A stretch of DNA of 64,000 bases from Saccharum officinarum (GCA_020631735.1 CM036223.1:7354191-7418190); one strand, 5' to 3'; counted from the stretch's first letter, positions 48,826 to 59,768 are shown. Translations and numbers: made by a program. Notes: generated by a model from the letters alone, not told the origin.

Positions 48826-49508
48826 GCCAAATCTAGGCATGAAGGCCCATGTAATAAGTTAGTATTTCGAATTTTGATCGTGGTGGCCGCGGAGGCCTAA
48901 AAGACTCGAAACATAAACCGGTTCGTGGTTGATTCAGTTTTACTCGAGCTTTTCTTCCCTTTATCGCACGGATCGTGTTCTCGCGTGGTTTACTTAGCGC
49001 GCAGCTACATCCTTTGGCGTAAGGGAGCGAGTGGAGGTACCGTAGCCTCGAAGGCGTAAGTGATCTCGTGGCTCGACTGCCCTCGAGCTTCAGGGTGATG
49101 TTGCGGCCTAGTAAATCGTGTGAGAGCCTGATCTAAGCGACAGGGGGTATGTTCTTTTTTAATTTTAGGAACCGTTGTTTAGATCTTCTCAGCGTGAAGG
49201 CGTACCTCTAAAAGGCGTAAGGGTTGAGTGGAGGTACTGTAGCCTCGGAGGCGTAGGTGATGCTCCAGACTCGAGAGCCCTTTCGAACCTTAGGGTGCTC
49301 TTTCAGCGAAGTCGATCTAAGAAGCGGTTCTCAAATTTAAAAAAGAGCATAAGTTTTTTTGGGGACCGGGGGTTCCCCCCTTGCAGCCCCTGAGGGAGGG
49401 TCGACTCTGGGAGTGCAGAGTCGATCCTTCCTCATTACGAAACGAGAAATTTTGAACATCGCTGTATTCTTTATTGACGAAAAAGGAAATACAGAGCCTC
49501 GAGGCTTT
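48826..49508. other. Spacer between convergent genes of the Tat element
   Basis: No ORF of note. A block near 49010-49110 ('gtaagggagcgagtggaggt', 'ccgtagcctcgaaggcgta') recurs near 49195-49295 in diverged form. Termination signals for both convergent transcripts should lie here. Confidence 0.5.
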
Positions 49509-51305
49509 TTAAGGAAAGAAGCGACGTAGCTGTTCAATGTTCCAAGCGTTGGTGAGGATTTCGCCCTTCTCGTTGGATAGCTTGTAGGTGCCCGGCTTTA
49601 GTACTTCTGCGATGATGTACGGCCCTTCCCATGGTGGTGTGAGCTTGTGCCGTCCCTTGGTGTTCTGGTTCCGCCGTAGCACCAAGTCACCAACGTTGAG
49701 GTCACGCTTGCGGACGTATCTGTCGTGGTAGCGTCGGAGACCCTACTGGTACCTGGCAGAATGCAACAGAGCAACATCTTGGGCTTCCTCGAGCTGGTCG
49801 AGGGCGTCCTGTCTTGTGGCGTCGTTGTGTCCTTCGTTGTATGCCTTCAACCTCGGGGATCCGTATTCTATATCGGTTGGTAGCATAGCCTCAGACCCGT
49901 AGACTAAGAAGAACGGAGTGAACCCCGTGGCTCGACTCGGCATTGTTCTTAGGCTCCACAGGACTGAGGGTAGCTCGGCAGCCCATTTTTTCCCATGTTT
50001 GTTTAGTTTGTTAAAGATTCTGGGCTTCAGGCCTTGTAGAACCATGCCGTTGGCACGTTCCACTTGCCCGTTTGTTTTTGGATGAGCCACGGCCGACCAG
50101 AGCACACGGATGTGGTGGTTGTCGCAGAAATCCAAAAACTTTTTGCCAGTGAACTGGGTGCCATTGTCTGTGATGATACAGTTGGGGACCCCGAAGCGAT
50201 GAACAATGTTAGTGAAGAAGAGTACAGCTTGTTCGGACCTAATGCTGGTGATAGGGCGGGCCTCGATCCACTTGGAGAATTTGTCGATTGCGACGAGCAA
50301 GTGGGTGAAGCCGCCGGTCGTCCTTTTCAGTGGTCCGACAAGGTCGAGCCCCCAAACGGCGAACGGCCATGTGATGGGGATAGTTTGTAGGGCATGTGCC
50401 GGAAGATGAGTCTGTCTCGCATAGTACTGACAACCCTCGCAGGAGCGTACTAGCTTGACAGCGTCGGAGACCGCGGTCGGCCAATAGAATCCTTGTCGAA
50501 AGGCGTTTCCGACGAGGGTTCGAGGCGCAACGTGGTGACCGCAAGCCCCCGAGTGAAGATCGCCGAGCAGATCTCTGCCTTGCTCTTTCGTGATGCAACG
50601 TTGGAGGATACCGGTAGGGCTATGATGGTAGAGCTCCATGCTGTTGCCCATGATCACAAAAGTTTTGGCCCGGCGTGCGATCCGTCGAGCCTCAGTCCTA
50701 TCCGAGGGGAGGTCCCCTTGGATGAGGTAGTCGAGGTACGGGACGCGCCAATCAGGTTCGAGGTCAGACGGTGGCGTCAAATCTCCCACCTGCATGGCTT
50801 GAGCCCCGGTCGAGGGGGCTTCTGCCTCAGGCGGAGGGTCGAGCGACGCCCCGTCGACCCCCCCGTCTGGTCTGAGGTCGACGGATGGATGCTGAAGGTC
50901 TTTCGCGAAGACGTCCGGTGGAACCGTGGCTCGACCGGACGCGATTTTTGCCAGTTCATCGGCGGCCTCATTATACCTGCGTGCGATGTGGTTGAGCTCG
51001 AGGCCGTGAAACTTGTCCTCGAGGCGCCGTACTTCTTGGCAGTAGGCCTCCATCTTGGGGTCGCGGCAGCTCAAGCTCTTCATCACCTGATCGATCACGA
51101 GTTGGAAGTCGCCTCGGACGTCGAGGTGTCGGACCCCGAGCTTGATGGCGATTCTCAACCCCGTGACGAGTGCCTCATATTCGGCGACGTTGTTAGACGC
51201 AGGGAAATGAAGCCGGACGACGTAGCGCATGTGAACCCCGAGGGGTGAGACGAAGAGCAAGCCCGTGCCTGCTCCCGTTTTCGTCAATGACCCATCGAAG
51301 TACAT
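49509..51305 (-). pseudogene. Tat pol: RNase H and integrase
   Basis: RNase H opens at MYFDGSLTKTGAGTGLLF and includes NVAEYEALVTGL. Integrase follows with the zinc-binding CEGCQYYARQ, core motifs LDLVGP, ITDNGTQFTG and HPKTNGQVERANG, and a C-terminal part downstream of a TAG at 49743-49745 that ends AWNIEQLRRFFP with TAA at 49509-49511. The stop at 49743 lies in frame in the middle of the C-terminal domain. RNase H before integrase is the gypsy order. Upstream, a TAA near 51318-51323 separates this block from RT in the same frame. It is non-functional as read. Confidence 0.9.
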
Positions 51306-51320
51306 GGTCCACAGCTCCGC

Positions 51321-52355
51321 TTAGAGCTGTGCAGGAGGGAGTTGTGTGTCAGTCCACTCGGCTAGAAAATCTGCTAACGCCTGTGACTTGATAGCTTTTC
51401 GCGGCGCATAGGACAATGCCTCGCCCATGAGCTCGACCGCCCATTTGGCAACCCTACCCGAGGCTTCCCGGTTCTGGGCTATCTCTCCCAAGGGGAAAGA
51501 AGAAACCACAGTAATCGGGTGACCCTCGAAGTAGTGTCGGAGCTTGCGCCGTGTCAAGATGACAGCATACAGCAGTTTCTGGATCTGTGGATATCGACAC
51601 TTTGTTTCAGAGAGCACCTCGCTAACGAAATAGACCGGTCTCTGGACGAGCAAGGTGTGTGCCTCCTCGGCCCGTTCGACAACCAGGGCAGCACTGACTA
51701 CTTGTGACGTCACGGCGACATAGAGTAGGAGTGGTTCCCCTAGGGTCAGAGGGACGAGGATCGGTGAGCTAGAGAGGGTGGCTTTCAGTTTCGTGAGAGC
51801 CTCCTCAGCCTCGAGGTTCCAGGAAAAATGGTCCGATTTCCTCAAGAGACGGTACAGAGGGAGTGCTTTTTCGCCGAGGCGCGAAATGAAACGGCTGAGT
51901 GCCGCCAAGCAACCTGTGACTCTCTGTACGCCTTTGAGATCTCGGATGGGGCCCATCTTGGTTATTGCAGAGATTTTTTCAGGGTTGGCCTCGATGCCAC
52001 ATTTAGATACGATAAACCCTAAAAGCATACCTCGTGGGACGCCGAAAACACATTTCTTCGGATTGAGTCTGATGTTTTTTGCCCTGAGGTACTTGAATGC
52101 AACATCGAGGTCGCTGACCAGATCGTCGGCACGTTGGGTTTTGACCACGATGTCGTCGACGTAAGCTTCGACGGTCGACCCAATGTGCTTCCCGAAAACG
52201 TGTTGCATGCATCGCTGGTATGTTGCCCCTGCGTTCCGGAGACCGAAGGGCATTGTAACGTAGCAATACATGCCGAATGGGGTGATGAATGAAGTCGCGA
52301 GCTGGTCGGACTCCTTCATTTTGATCTGGTGGTAGCGGAGAAAGTCGACGAGCAC
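51321..52355 (-). pseudogene. Tat pol: reverse transcriptase lacking its N-terminal half
   Basis: The block starts VDFLR and runs directly into [16 protein letters not shown]. In intact Tat-type RTs the region before YHQI holds the first palm motif with a catalytic Asp (LDAYSG) and about 110 residues of fingers and palm. Here these are missing without loss of frame. The rest is present: [20 protein letters not shown], the YVDD motif ([11 protein letters not shown]) and the connection to RNase H. A TAG (about 52359-52364) also precedes it after ATLDPK. The element cannot make an active RT. Confidence 0.88.
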
Positions 52356-52361
52356 TGCTTC

Positions 52362-54178
52362 CTATTTAGGATCGAGGGTGGCGCTGACGTTCAGCGTCCT
52401 TCCTTTGGGATCAGCGGGGTCGAGGGGTACGAGTTTGACGTCTTCGGCGGGCTCGAAGCTGCCGGCATGGCGTTTTGGGTCGGGAATCGTTTTGGCGAGA
52501 CCGTCGAGGTCTGCAGCCAAGCTTACCGACTCAAAAACAGCCTCACCGTGCTCGACGCACTCGACGTCGCACTCGTAGGCATGTTCATACGAGGGCCCTA
52601 CAGTGATGACACCGTTTGGGCCAGGCATTTTGAGCTTAAGGTAGGTGTAGTTCGGGATCGCCATGAACTTGGCGTAGCATGGGCGTCCCAGGATAGCGTG
52701 GTACGTTCCACGGAATCCGACCACTTCGAAAGTGAGAGTTTCCTTTCGAAAGTTGGCCGGTGTGCCAAAGCAAACAGGCAGATCGACCCGCCCGAGGGGT
52801 TCCGCCCGTTTCCCTGGCACGACTCCGTGGAAGCCCCCGACGCTAGGCTGGAGGCGCGCTCTGTCGACCCCTAAGAGGTCGAGGGTCTGAGAGTAGATAA
52901 TGTTGAGGCTGCTTCCACCGTCCATGAGCACTTTGGTGAGGCGTGTGTTGGCGATGACGGGGTCAACGACGAGTGGATAGACCCCCGGGTTAGGGACGTA
53001 GTCTGGGTGGTCATCACGGTCGAAAGTGATGGCCACCGCAGACCAATCAAGGAAACAGGGTACTGCCGATTGTACGGAGAAGACCTCGCGCCGTTCTCGC
53101 TTGCGCTGGCGCGCAGAGAGGCAGGTCGAGGGCCCTCCGTAGATCATGTAGCAGTCGCGGATCTCGGGAAATTCCCCGTCCTTGTTGTCACCCTTAGGGT
53201 CCTCCTCCTTGTCGTCCTTCTTGGCGCTGGCACCCCCGAAGTACCTGCGCAGCATGTGACAATCCTCGAGGTTATGGTTAGTGAGTCCCTTGTGGTAGGG
53301 ACACGGCTCTTTGAGCATTTTGTCAAAGACGCCCCCGTCGGGGGGGCCTCGAGGTTTCTTGTGCTCGGTAGCAGCGACGAGCTCGTCGGCCGGGGCCTCG
53401 AGCTTGCCCTGCTGGCCCTTCTTCTTCTTGCAGTTGTTTCTCTTGGGGCCTCGGGTGGAACTCGCAGGGTCGTCGACCTTCTGCTCCCCCCTCGCCGGCT
53501 CGCCGCCAAAGATTGCACCAACCGCCTCCTCGCCGGCGGCGAAGTTGGTGACGATGTCCATCAATCCGTTGGCAGTGAGCGGGGTGTTACGGCCCAACTC
53601 CCGGACCAACTCCTTACAGGTGGTACCGGAGAGGAAGGCCGTAATCACGTCGGAGTCGGTGATGTTGGGGAGCTCGGTGCGCTGCCGGGAGAAGCGCCGG
53701 ATGTAGTCCCGGAGGGACTCATCTGGTTTCTGCTTACAGCCCCGGAGGTCCCACGAGTTGCCGGGGCGCATGTAGGTTCCCTTGAAATTTCCCTCGAACA
53801 CCCTCACGAGATCGTCCCAGTCGTGGATCTACCAAGGTAGGAGATCCTCGAGCCAGGCTCGGGCGGTGTCGGAGAGGAACAGGGGGAGTTGCCGAATGAT
53901 GACCCGGTCGTCAGTGGCCCCGCCCAACTGACACGCCAAGCGGAAATCGGCGAGCCAAAGTTCGGGTTTGGTCTCGCCATTATACTTGGTGAGAGTCGTG
54001 GGGGGACGGAACCGAGCCGGGGCACCGTCTCACGGATAGCCTTACTGAACACCCGAGGACCTGGGAGTTCAGGTGAAGGGCTACGGTCTTCCGAGCTGTC
54101 GTAGCGTCTGCCCCTGTGGACGTGGTAGCCTCGAGCTACACCGTCACCGTGCGGCGGGATTCTTCGTCGGCACGCCAC
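52362..54178 (-). pseudogene. Tat gag and protease
   Basis: Gag: the retrotransposon-gag domain reads across a TAG at 53829-53831 (before IHDWDDLVRVFEGNFKGTY), with an N-terminal part upstream (ELWLADFRLACQLGGATDD). Downstream are RDYIRRFSRQRTELPNI and a CPYHKGLTNHNLEDCHML zinc-binding segment. Protease: VLMDGGSSLNIIYSQTLDLL (active-site Asp in D-G-G-S context) followed by VGFRGTYHAILGRPCYAKFM. One continuous frame, disabled by nonsense codons. The first part (54178-54566) is probably leader sequence; ORFs there were not resolved. Confidence 0.85.
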
Positions 54179-54549
54179 CCTCAGCCAGGCTCGTCCTTCC
54201 CAAATCTTCCAAAAGGAGATCTAGGCTGGCGCCTGTCTGGGGGGTGCCGGACCGGGGGATCCCATCGCCCTCCACCAGGTGGAGACGGTGGTTGTACCGG
54301 GCTCACCGTCGCCGGGCGGCCCGCGCCCGCCTGGAGCGACGGTGCCGGTTGACTGCTCCCCCGGGCTGGGAGAGCTCGTAATCCTCGTCGGTTGGGTGCC
54401 TGGGTGGAAGTAGGACCATGTCGTAGCTAGAGCCGAGCGATATGAACTCCAAACTCCCAAACCAGATCACCGTAGCCAACGAGATCGGTCGTTCGGGGTT
54501 AGCCATCCAGGAAGAACGGCGACAAAGCGGGGTTTGCACGCAGCGCTCC

Positions 54550-54567
54550 CCTACCTGGCGCGCCAAC
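54550..54567 (-). other. Primer binding region of the Tat element
   Basis: The minus strand reads GTTGGCGCGCCAGGTAGGGG directly after the 5' LTR. Its position defines it as the primer site; the tRNA was not identified. Confidence 0.6.
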
Positions 54568-55816
54568 TGTCGGTGTTCGGACCGAGGGGGGTCCTAAACC
54601 AACGAGTAAATGCTGCGTGACTCTTTCCTGGATGGTGATGCAAGGAGAACACACGGGGGTTTATCCTGGTTCGGGCAAAAGAAGGCCCTACGTCCAGCGG
54701 GGGGGAGAGGTTTGTATTTCCTTGCACCGAGGTGCTCGTGTAGGGGTTACAAGCAGGCGAGAGAGGGTGTCGAGCCCAAGTCTCAAAGAGAAAAAAAGGA
54801 GAAAGGCCGTTGCTTGAGATGTTGATCTCTTGCTTTTCGTTGTTCGGTCGGGTGGTTGGTTGTTTCGTCTTCTTTTCGTTCGTCTGTTCGTTGGTTGGTT
54901 CGTTCGTCCGCCCCCCTCTGTCGAACCCTGGCCTACCCTTTTATAAGGCGAGAGGAGGCCAAGCCAAGGGGAGCCTTGAGGTGATGCTTTGTCGATTCCT
55001 GTTGAGTTGACTGTAGCGATGTGCCTTCGGAATGGCCGGCCATCCCTGGGTACCCTGACGTTGTGGGAGACAAGATGGCAGAATGACCCAGAGCGCCATG
55101 CCATACCGTCCTTCGAACTAAGCCGAGCGTCGAAGCTGGGTCGAGGCCGGGTCGAGGTTGGATGGATAAGGCCGAATCCCTGATATTGCGGGGAACGGAC
55201 CTTGTCTTATCCTCCCTCGAGGGTGATTGACGGTGAACAGTGTGCGGTAAGGTGGGTACAGTGACGGGTTTCACCTCCCATCACGGGATGGGCGGTAAAA
55301 CAGTGAGACTCGACGTGGGTATTGTTCCCACGTTGGTCCATGCCGCAACCATGCCGGTAGGTGGTAGTAGGTACCCGCATTGAATGCTATGGCTTTCGTC
55401 CCGGGGTAGGTAAAGAAAACGCGTCGAGGAGCCGGGGCGCGGTCGAGGCGCCCCGTCGAGCGGGCCTCGTACGAGTCGGAGCCGGGGCGCGGTCGAGGCG
55501 CCCCGTCGAGCGGGCCTCGTACGAGTCGAAGCCGGGGCGCGGTCGAGGCGCCCTGTCGAGCGGGCCTCGTACGAGTCGGAGCCGGGGCGCGGTCGAGGCG
55601 CCCCGTCGAGCGGGCCTCGTACGAGTCGGAGCCAGGGCGCGGTCGAGGCGCCCCGTCGAGCGGGCCTCGTACGAGTCGGAGCCGGGGCGCGGTCGAGGCG
55701 CCCCGTTGAGCGGGCCGCGTGATACTCGGCCGAGGTGGGCTATCTTTCATTGCGGTTTCGGTTATGTTAGTGTTTTGGCGATAGCTGTGGGTACCCCCGT
55801 ACTGTTGGTACCGACA
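54568..55816 (-). repeat. 5' LTR of the Tat element
   Basis: 1249 bp. It is 100 bp longer than the other LTR because the 50 bp minisatellite has about two more units. The minus-strand TATA box (TATAAAAG) is at 54938-54945. Confidence 0.93.
55429..55719. repeat. 50 bp minisatellite in the 5' LTR, about 6 units
   Basis: Same unit as 43135-43325. Units differ by single bases such as 'gaagccggg', 'gccctgtcg' and 'gagccaggg'. The plus-strand ORF over it (55361-55906) is an artefact of the repeat. Confidence 0.9.
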
Positions 55817-56065
55817 GTATTGCAAGTTCCGTTGGTTATTTATGTCTCTACGATTGCACTCGCGCATATCATAATAGGAACGATGATGGATCGAGAAGTC
55901 ATCTAGAGTAGCCAAAAGGATGGTGCCCGGAGGACCGTGCCGCCTTGACGGAATGCTAACTTTTGGTTAAATCTTATCTAGGCAAGCCCCGGTGCATAAT
56001 TCCTATTATTCTGTACTTTATTTTATGCTTGTGCATTAAGTATAAGGAGTCGAATGAAACCCACT

Positions 56066-56068
<3 letters not shown>

Positions 56069-56109
<41 letters not shown>
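56069..56109. repeat. (AT)n microsatellite
   Basis: About 20 perfect AT dinucleotides within the right part of the solo LTR. Confidence 0.98.
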
Positions 56110-56110
<1 letters not shown>

Positions 56111-57679
56111 TTATCCCATGAGTCTGACTAGTATGACAAGATCGTGTAGATTGCTATGCTCCAGGACTCCGGTAGAAGTCGAGTGATTTCCTGTCGCTCG
56201 CGAGAGATAGGAATATCTTATTGTTACTATTATCAAGTTGCTATCTCATGGAATATAAATGTATATGGATAATTGGAGACCGGACGGAACAGATTGGATG
56301 GACTTGGACCTGGTTGGGCAACAGAGCGGAGCTTTGGTTGCATTTGTTCCACCTGTGTCAATTAAGGATCATTCGTTGCATGGACCCTGGTCAAGTCACA
56401 GATCTTCTTATCCCGAGCATATACTAGCGGATGGGGGCTAGGAAGACTTGTTACTCTCTTGTCATGGGCTCCGGCTCTTTCCAGACCGACTGATTGGAGG
56501 CGGGGATAGGTGGAGGTCTTAGCACCGTATTGAGTCCGGGCCTCAAGTACGGGAGCTAGGAGTCCAAGTTTAGACGGGAACCTGGAAACTCGTGACAGGA
56601 GGGGAACGGGTTGGTCTTGCTTGTGCCTGGAGTACAAGCGAGGCGTGTGTTTTTCGGGGTACCCAGCTGGGCATATTGATTCGCGAATCGCCGTTTCTGC
56701 GTGACGGTACGGCTTGACTACGCTCTAGCATCGTAGTAAGAACTGACAGTTGAAAGATGAAGAAATGGTTTCTTTTGCTCAACCCTGCTTGATTGTAGAA
56801 GAGGTGCTTACATAGAAGGTTGAATAAGAAATAAAATACGGCTATTAAAAGTAAGAAATTAAGGACACACACTTAGTGCTGCTTCTCGCAAACAAGAAAC
56901 CCACAAGCCAAAAAGCCTTGCATAATCCTTAGAGTCTTTTTACTTCTTCCTGACGGGTAAGTCTTGCGGAGTACAATTGAGTACTCAGGGTTTGTTCTAT
57001 CCTGTTGCAGGTGACAGGTGATGATGAGTTGACATTTGTGTGTAGAAACCTCCTGGTGGGCTCAGCGAGGATTTCCTTTACGATGCGGAGTAGAGTTTAT
57101 TTATTAAAACTCTCACTAAAAGTTTTACAAGAAAAATACCATTAATCTGTTACCATTTCATGCATTTAAACGTTCTTCTTGTTAATGTTTAACTTGTCAT
57201 TAAATGGTTTTATTTCCGCTGAACTCTGATAACATTTTATATTCTGCTGTTATAACTACATAATGAATCACTCTGATATTGTTTTAAAAGTGATGTAAGA
57301 AATGGTAAGGATGTTATAAGCTTTACTCTCTCATTTATGATCCTGATGTAAAAATATGGATCTTCGAGTTCTCCCTTGCGGTGTGCTCGACGGAATCCCT
57401 TAGTTTAGTGTTCTCCCTTGAGTACTCAGTGTCTAATGAAAGACAAGTACTCTTAGGAGGACATTAGATTAGAAGATTCTGCCACACTAGGAAGCAGCCC
57501 AAGCAAGCAAGCACGATCCTAGCTACTGGGCTGGGCTAGCCTAGGCCCGCACACCACCGGGACGTTCTCTCGTGTGGGGCCAAACATGCGGGCTTAGGCC
57601 GGGCTGCCGTGGCACGGGCTATATGTACATCTATATTGATAAGCTGCGTGCCACTTGAGCTTAGCAAGACCATCCATTA

Positions 57680-57924
57680 GGGCCTCGTTCACTTCCCCCT
57701 CCCAACCCAAAATATTTCCTCTTACACACATCACATCAAATCTTTCAACGCATGCATGGAGCATTAAACGTAGGTAAAAAAGATAACTAATTGCATAGTT
57801 TGTCTGTAAATGTCGGGACGAATCTTTTGAGCCTAGTTAGTCCATAATTGGATAAATTTTGCCAAATAACAACGAAAGATGCTACAGTAACTTTTCAGCT
57901 ACTTTTCGCGAAGCGAACACTACC
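57680..57924. mobile_element. Tourist-like MITE, family of 5417-5658
   Basis: It begins gggcctcgttcacttc after tta and ends 'gcgaagcgaacactacc'. It contains 'tcacatcaaatcttt', 'tggagcattaaacgtaggt' and 'cgggacgaatcttttgagcc'. It is very similar to the next copy. Confidence 0.75.
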
Positions 57925-58108
57925 TACATGATAGATAGGCTACGATGAAGGCACCGATTTTCACTAGCCAGTGTTTTGTGATCAGACGTGGAAAGGAGCC
58001 CGCCCTTCTATCTTACGTAGCTTTCGAGTGTGGAGAGGAAGAATGAGTAATTTCTCGGGAATGAAACTACTGACCATATCAGGGAAGTTTTGCATATATA
58101 TATACTGA

Positions 58109-58350
58109 GGCCTTGTTCACTTCTCATCCCAACCCAAAATATTTCCTCTTCCACCCATCACATCAAATCTTTCGACGTATGCATGGAGCATTAAATGTAG
58201 GTAAAAAAGATAACTAATTACATAGTTTGTCTGTAAATGTCGGGACGAATCTTTTGAGCCTAGTTAGTCCATGATTGGACAAATTTTGCCAAATAACAAC
58301 GAAAGATGCTACAGTAACTTTTCACCTACTTTTCGCGAAGTGAACACACC
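58109..58350. mobile_element. Tourist-like MITE, second copy in same orientation
   Basis: It begins ggccttgttcacttct, ends 'gcgaagtgaacacacc', and is flanked by ctga on both sides. It matches 57680-57924 at nearly every position, so the two are recent relatives or a duplication. Confidence 0.78.
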
Positions 58351-58393
58351 CTGAGAAGATTTGATCATTGACATTGCTTGAGTGGTTTTTTTG

Positions 58394-58500
58394 AACTGAG
58401 AAGTTTTTTTTTTCCATTAATACTGTGGGCGCCGGGATCCAACCCGGGCTAGCCGAGCTTTCGTTGAAAGCTTCTTACCAACTAAGCCGCCGCTTTGTGG
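58394..58500 (-). repeat. tRNA-derived SINE-like segment
   Basis: The minus strand has an A-box-like GGCTTAGTTGGT (58477-58490) and, about 32 bp further, a B-box-like GGTTGGATCCC within 'cccgggttggatcccgg' (58432-58445). An A-rich run follows on the minus strand (plus-strand poly-T at 58404-58413). This is the layout of a tRNA-derived SINE head or tRNA pseudogene. The cloverleaf is imperfect, so no tRNA gene is called. Confidence 0.5.
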
Positions 58501-58911
58501 TTATTAGCAGAGATAAACCTTACCCACTAGCTAGTCCTCGAATCCTAGCTAGATTTGATGTCTCGTGTACGTGTCTAACTCATGAATCTATCAGCTACTC
58601 AAACCATTAGAAACCGTACACGAACAGCTAAAGCAAGCGCTGCCATTTTTGGCTCTGGGCCGGCAACCCGCTTGTAGCACAGTACAGTACGTGTGTGCGT
58701 GCAGACTCCGCACTCCTCCGCTAGCTGCTAGACGACGACGCACAGGCCAGTGTGGTGGTACGAGACTGGTAGCTACTCGGCCGGCCTACTCCTAGGTAGC
58801 TAGCACGCGCAGAGACTACAGTACTGCACCGAATCGTCCTTTCCTTTTCAGCCAGGAGCAACGAAACGACCCCACGCCTGCTCCTCGTAGTTGTTGAGGC
58901 CCGATAACATC
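58501..58911. other. Intergenic, no gene seen
   Basis: Short ORFs only; no element boundaries recognised. Confidence 0.4.
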
Positions 58912-58914
58912 TTA

Positions 58915-59156
58915 GGCCGTGTTTAGATGCTAAAAAGAGCTTTTTTTTTTTCATAGGAACTATCACATCGAATCTTTAGACGCATGTATAGAACATTAAA
59001 TATAGATAAAATAAATAACTAATTGTACAGTTTGTCTGTAAATGTCGAGACGAATCTTTTGAGCCTAGTTAGTCCATGGTTAGACAAATTTTACCAAATA
59101 ATAACGAAAAATGCTACAGGAATTTTTTCTAAAAATTTTCGCAACTAAACGGGGCC
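58915..59156. mobile_element. Tourist-like MITE with TTA target duplication
   Basis: It begins ggccgtgtttagatgc and ends gcaactaaacggggcc, with TTA on both sides (58912-58914, 59157-59159). Interior blocks are shared with 5417-5658, 57680-57924 and 58109-58350. This copy best defines the family's ends and 3 bp duplication. Confidence 0.85.
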
Positions 59157-59159
59157 TTA

Positions 59160-59768
59160 ATCACACACCAGCACAGGCCAGCATGCTCAGTGATTGCAAA
59201 TCAACCTACAATGCAGCGAGGACGCAGCGAACTGACCAAACTGATCAAGAGACCGGTTACGCTAATTTTAAGCCTGTTCTTTGCGTAGAAAACTCCTGAA
59301 CACCTCCCAAAAAGACCTGTCAGGGTACCACGTGAAGAGTGTCTCAGGACCAGCAAGGCTGCGAACGTCTCCAAATCTGGCCGGGAGACATGAAAAACAA
59401 CAATGTAGAGAGAGGAGAGGATAAAAGGGAGTTTTAGATGTGTTTTTTACGATTGAGTGTTGGATTTTTCAATTCGCTATGATCCTCTTATATAGTGGCG
59501 GAGCCACAGGGTACGACATACCCTATCTGACCAGCAAGTAACCAGTATAATATACGTATATACATCTGTATTTTGTATAAAGAAAAATAAAAAGTCACTT
59601 TGATCACCGATCATGCCATCCATGACGGAAGCGGGAAGTGAAAAGGCCCAGGAGGCCAGGCCGCGGCCCACACGACAAGGTTGTCCTTAGACCTTAGTAC
59701 ACATTTCACTTTTCGGATGTTCGTATTCTAATCTTGATTAGAGGCACTAGCGCCTGGATGAGCAGCGC
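59160..59768. other. Intergenic, no gene seen
   Basis: No gene. The segment 'tagtggcggagccacagggt' near 59493 resembles the end of a dispersed plant repeat, but no partner end was found. Confidence 0.35.

Larger units (their letters stand above)
42274..55816 (-). mobile_element. Ty3/gypsy LTR retrotransposon, Tat lineage, 13.5 kb, with antisense gene
   Basis: LTRs at 42274-43422 and 54568-55816 (tgtcggtgttcggaccg ... ttggtaccgaca), with target duplication gtatt (42269-42273 and 55817-55821). gag-pol runs on the minus strand from the right LTR, with RNase H before integrase, the gypsy order. After integrase comes a long region containing a convergent gene on the plus strand. The gag-pol text and this layout match the Tat group of grasses (RIRE2, Grande and cinful types). 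It inserted into the older solo LTR. Confidence 0.92.
39917..57486 (+). mobile_element. Solo LTR of about 4.0 kb, split by a nested gypsy element
   Basis: It starts tgtaacacct and ends attctgccaca, flanked by the 5 bp target duplication ctagg (39912-39916 and 57487-57491). After removing the nested element 42274-55816 and one gtatt copy, the two parts (39917-42273 and 55822-57486) join to 4022 bp. There is no gag, pol, primer site or polypurine tract inside, so this is a solo LTR left by LTR-LTR recombination, or an LTR-only derivative. It includes a GC-rich stretch (40470-41400) whose ORFs I regard as non-coding. A diverged relative lies inverted at 59769-63485 (shared 'aggcaagccccgg', 'gagtactcagggttt', terminal 'tctgccaca'). 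Confidence 0.8.

Noticed and set aside
50493..51248. Plus-strand ORF of 251 codons opposite integrase and RNase H
   Set aside because: Antisense shadow of pol. No splice or domain support, unlike the real antisense gene at 44965-48825.
53007..53840. Plus-strand ORF of 277 codons opposite gag
   Set aside because: Shadow of the GC-rich gag frame, Leu/Val-rich from reverse reading; no family match.
58432..58490. Functional tRNA gene
   Set aside because: A- and B-box-like motifs are present, but acceptor and anticodon stems do not fold convincingly. Reported as a SINE-like segment instead.
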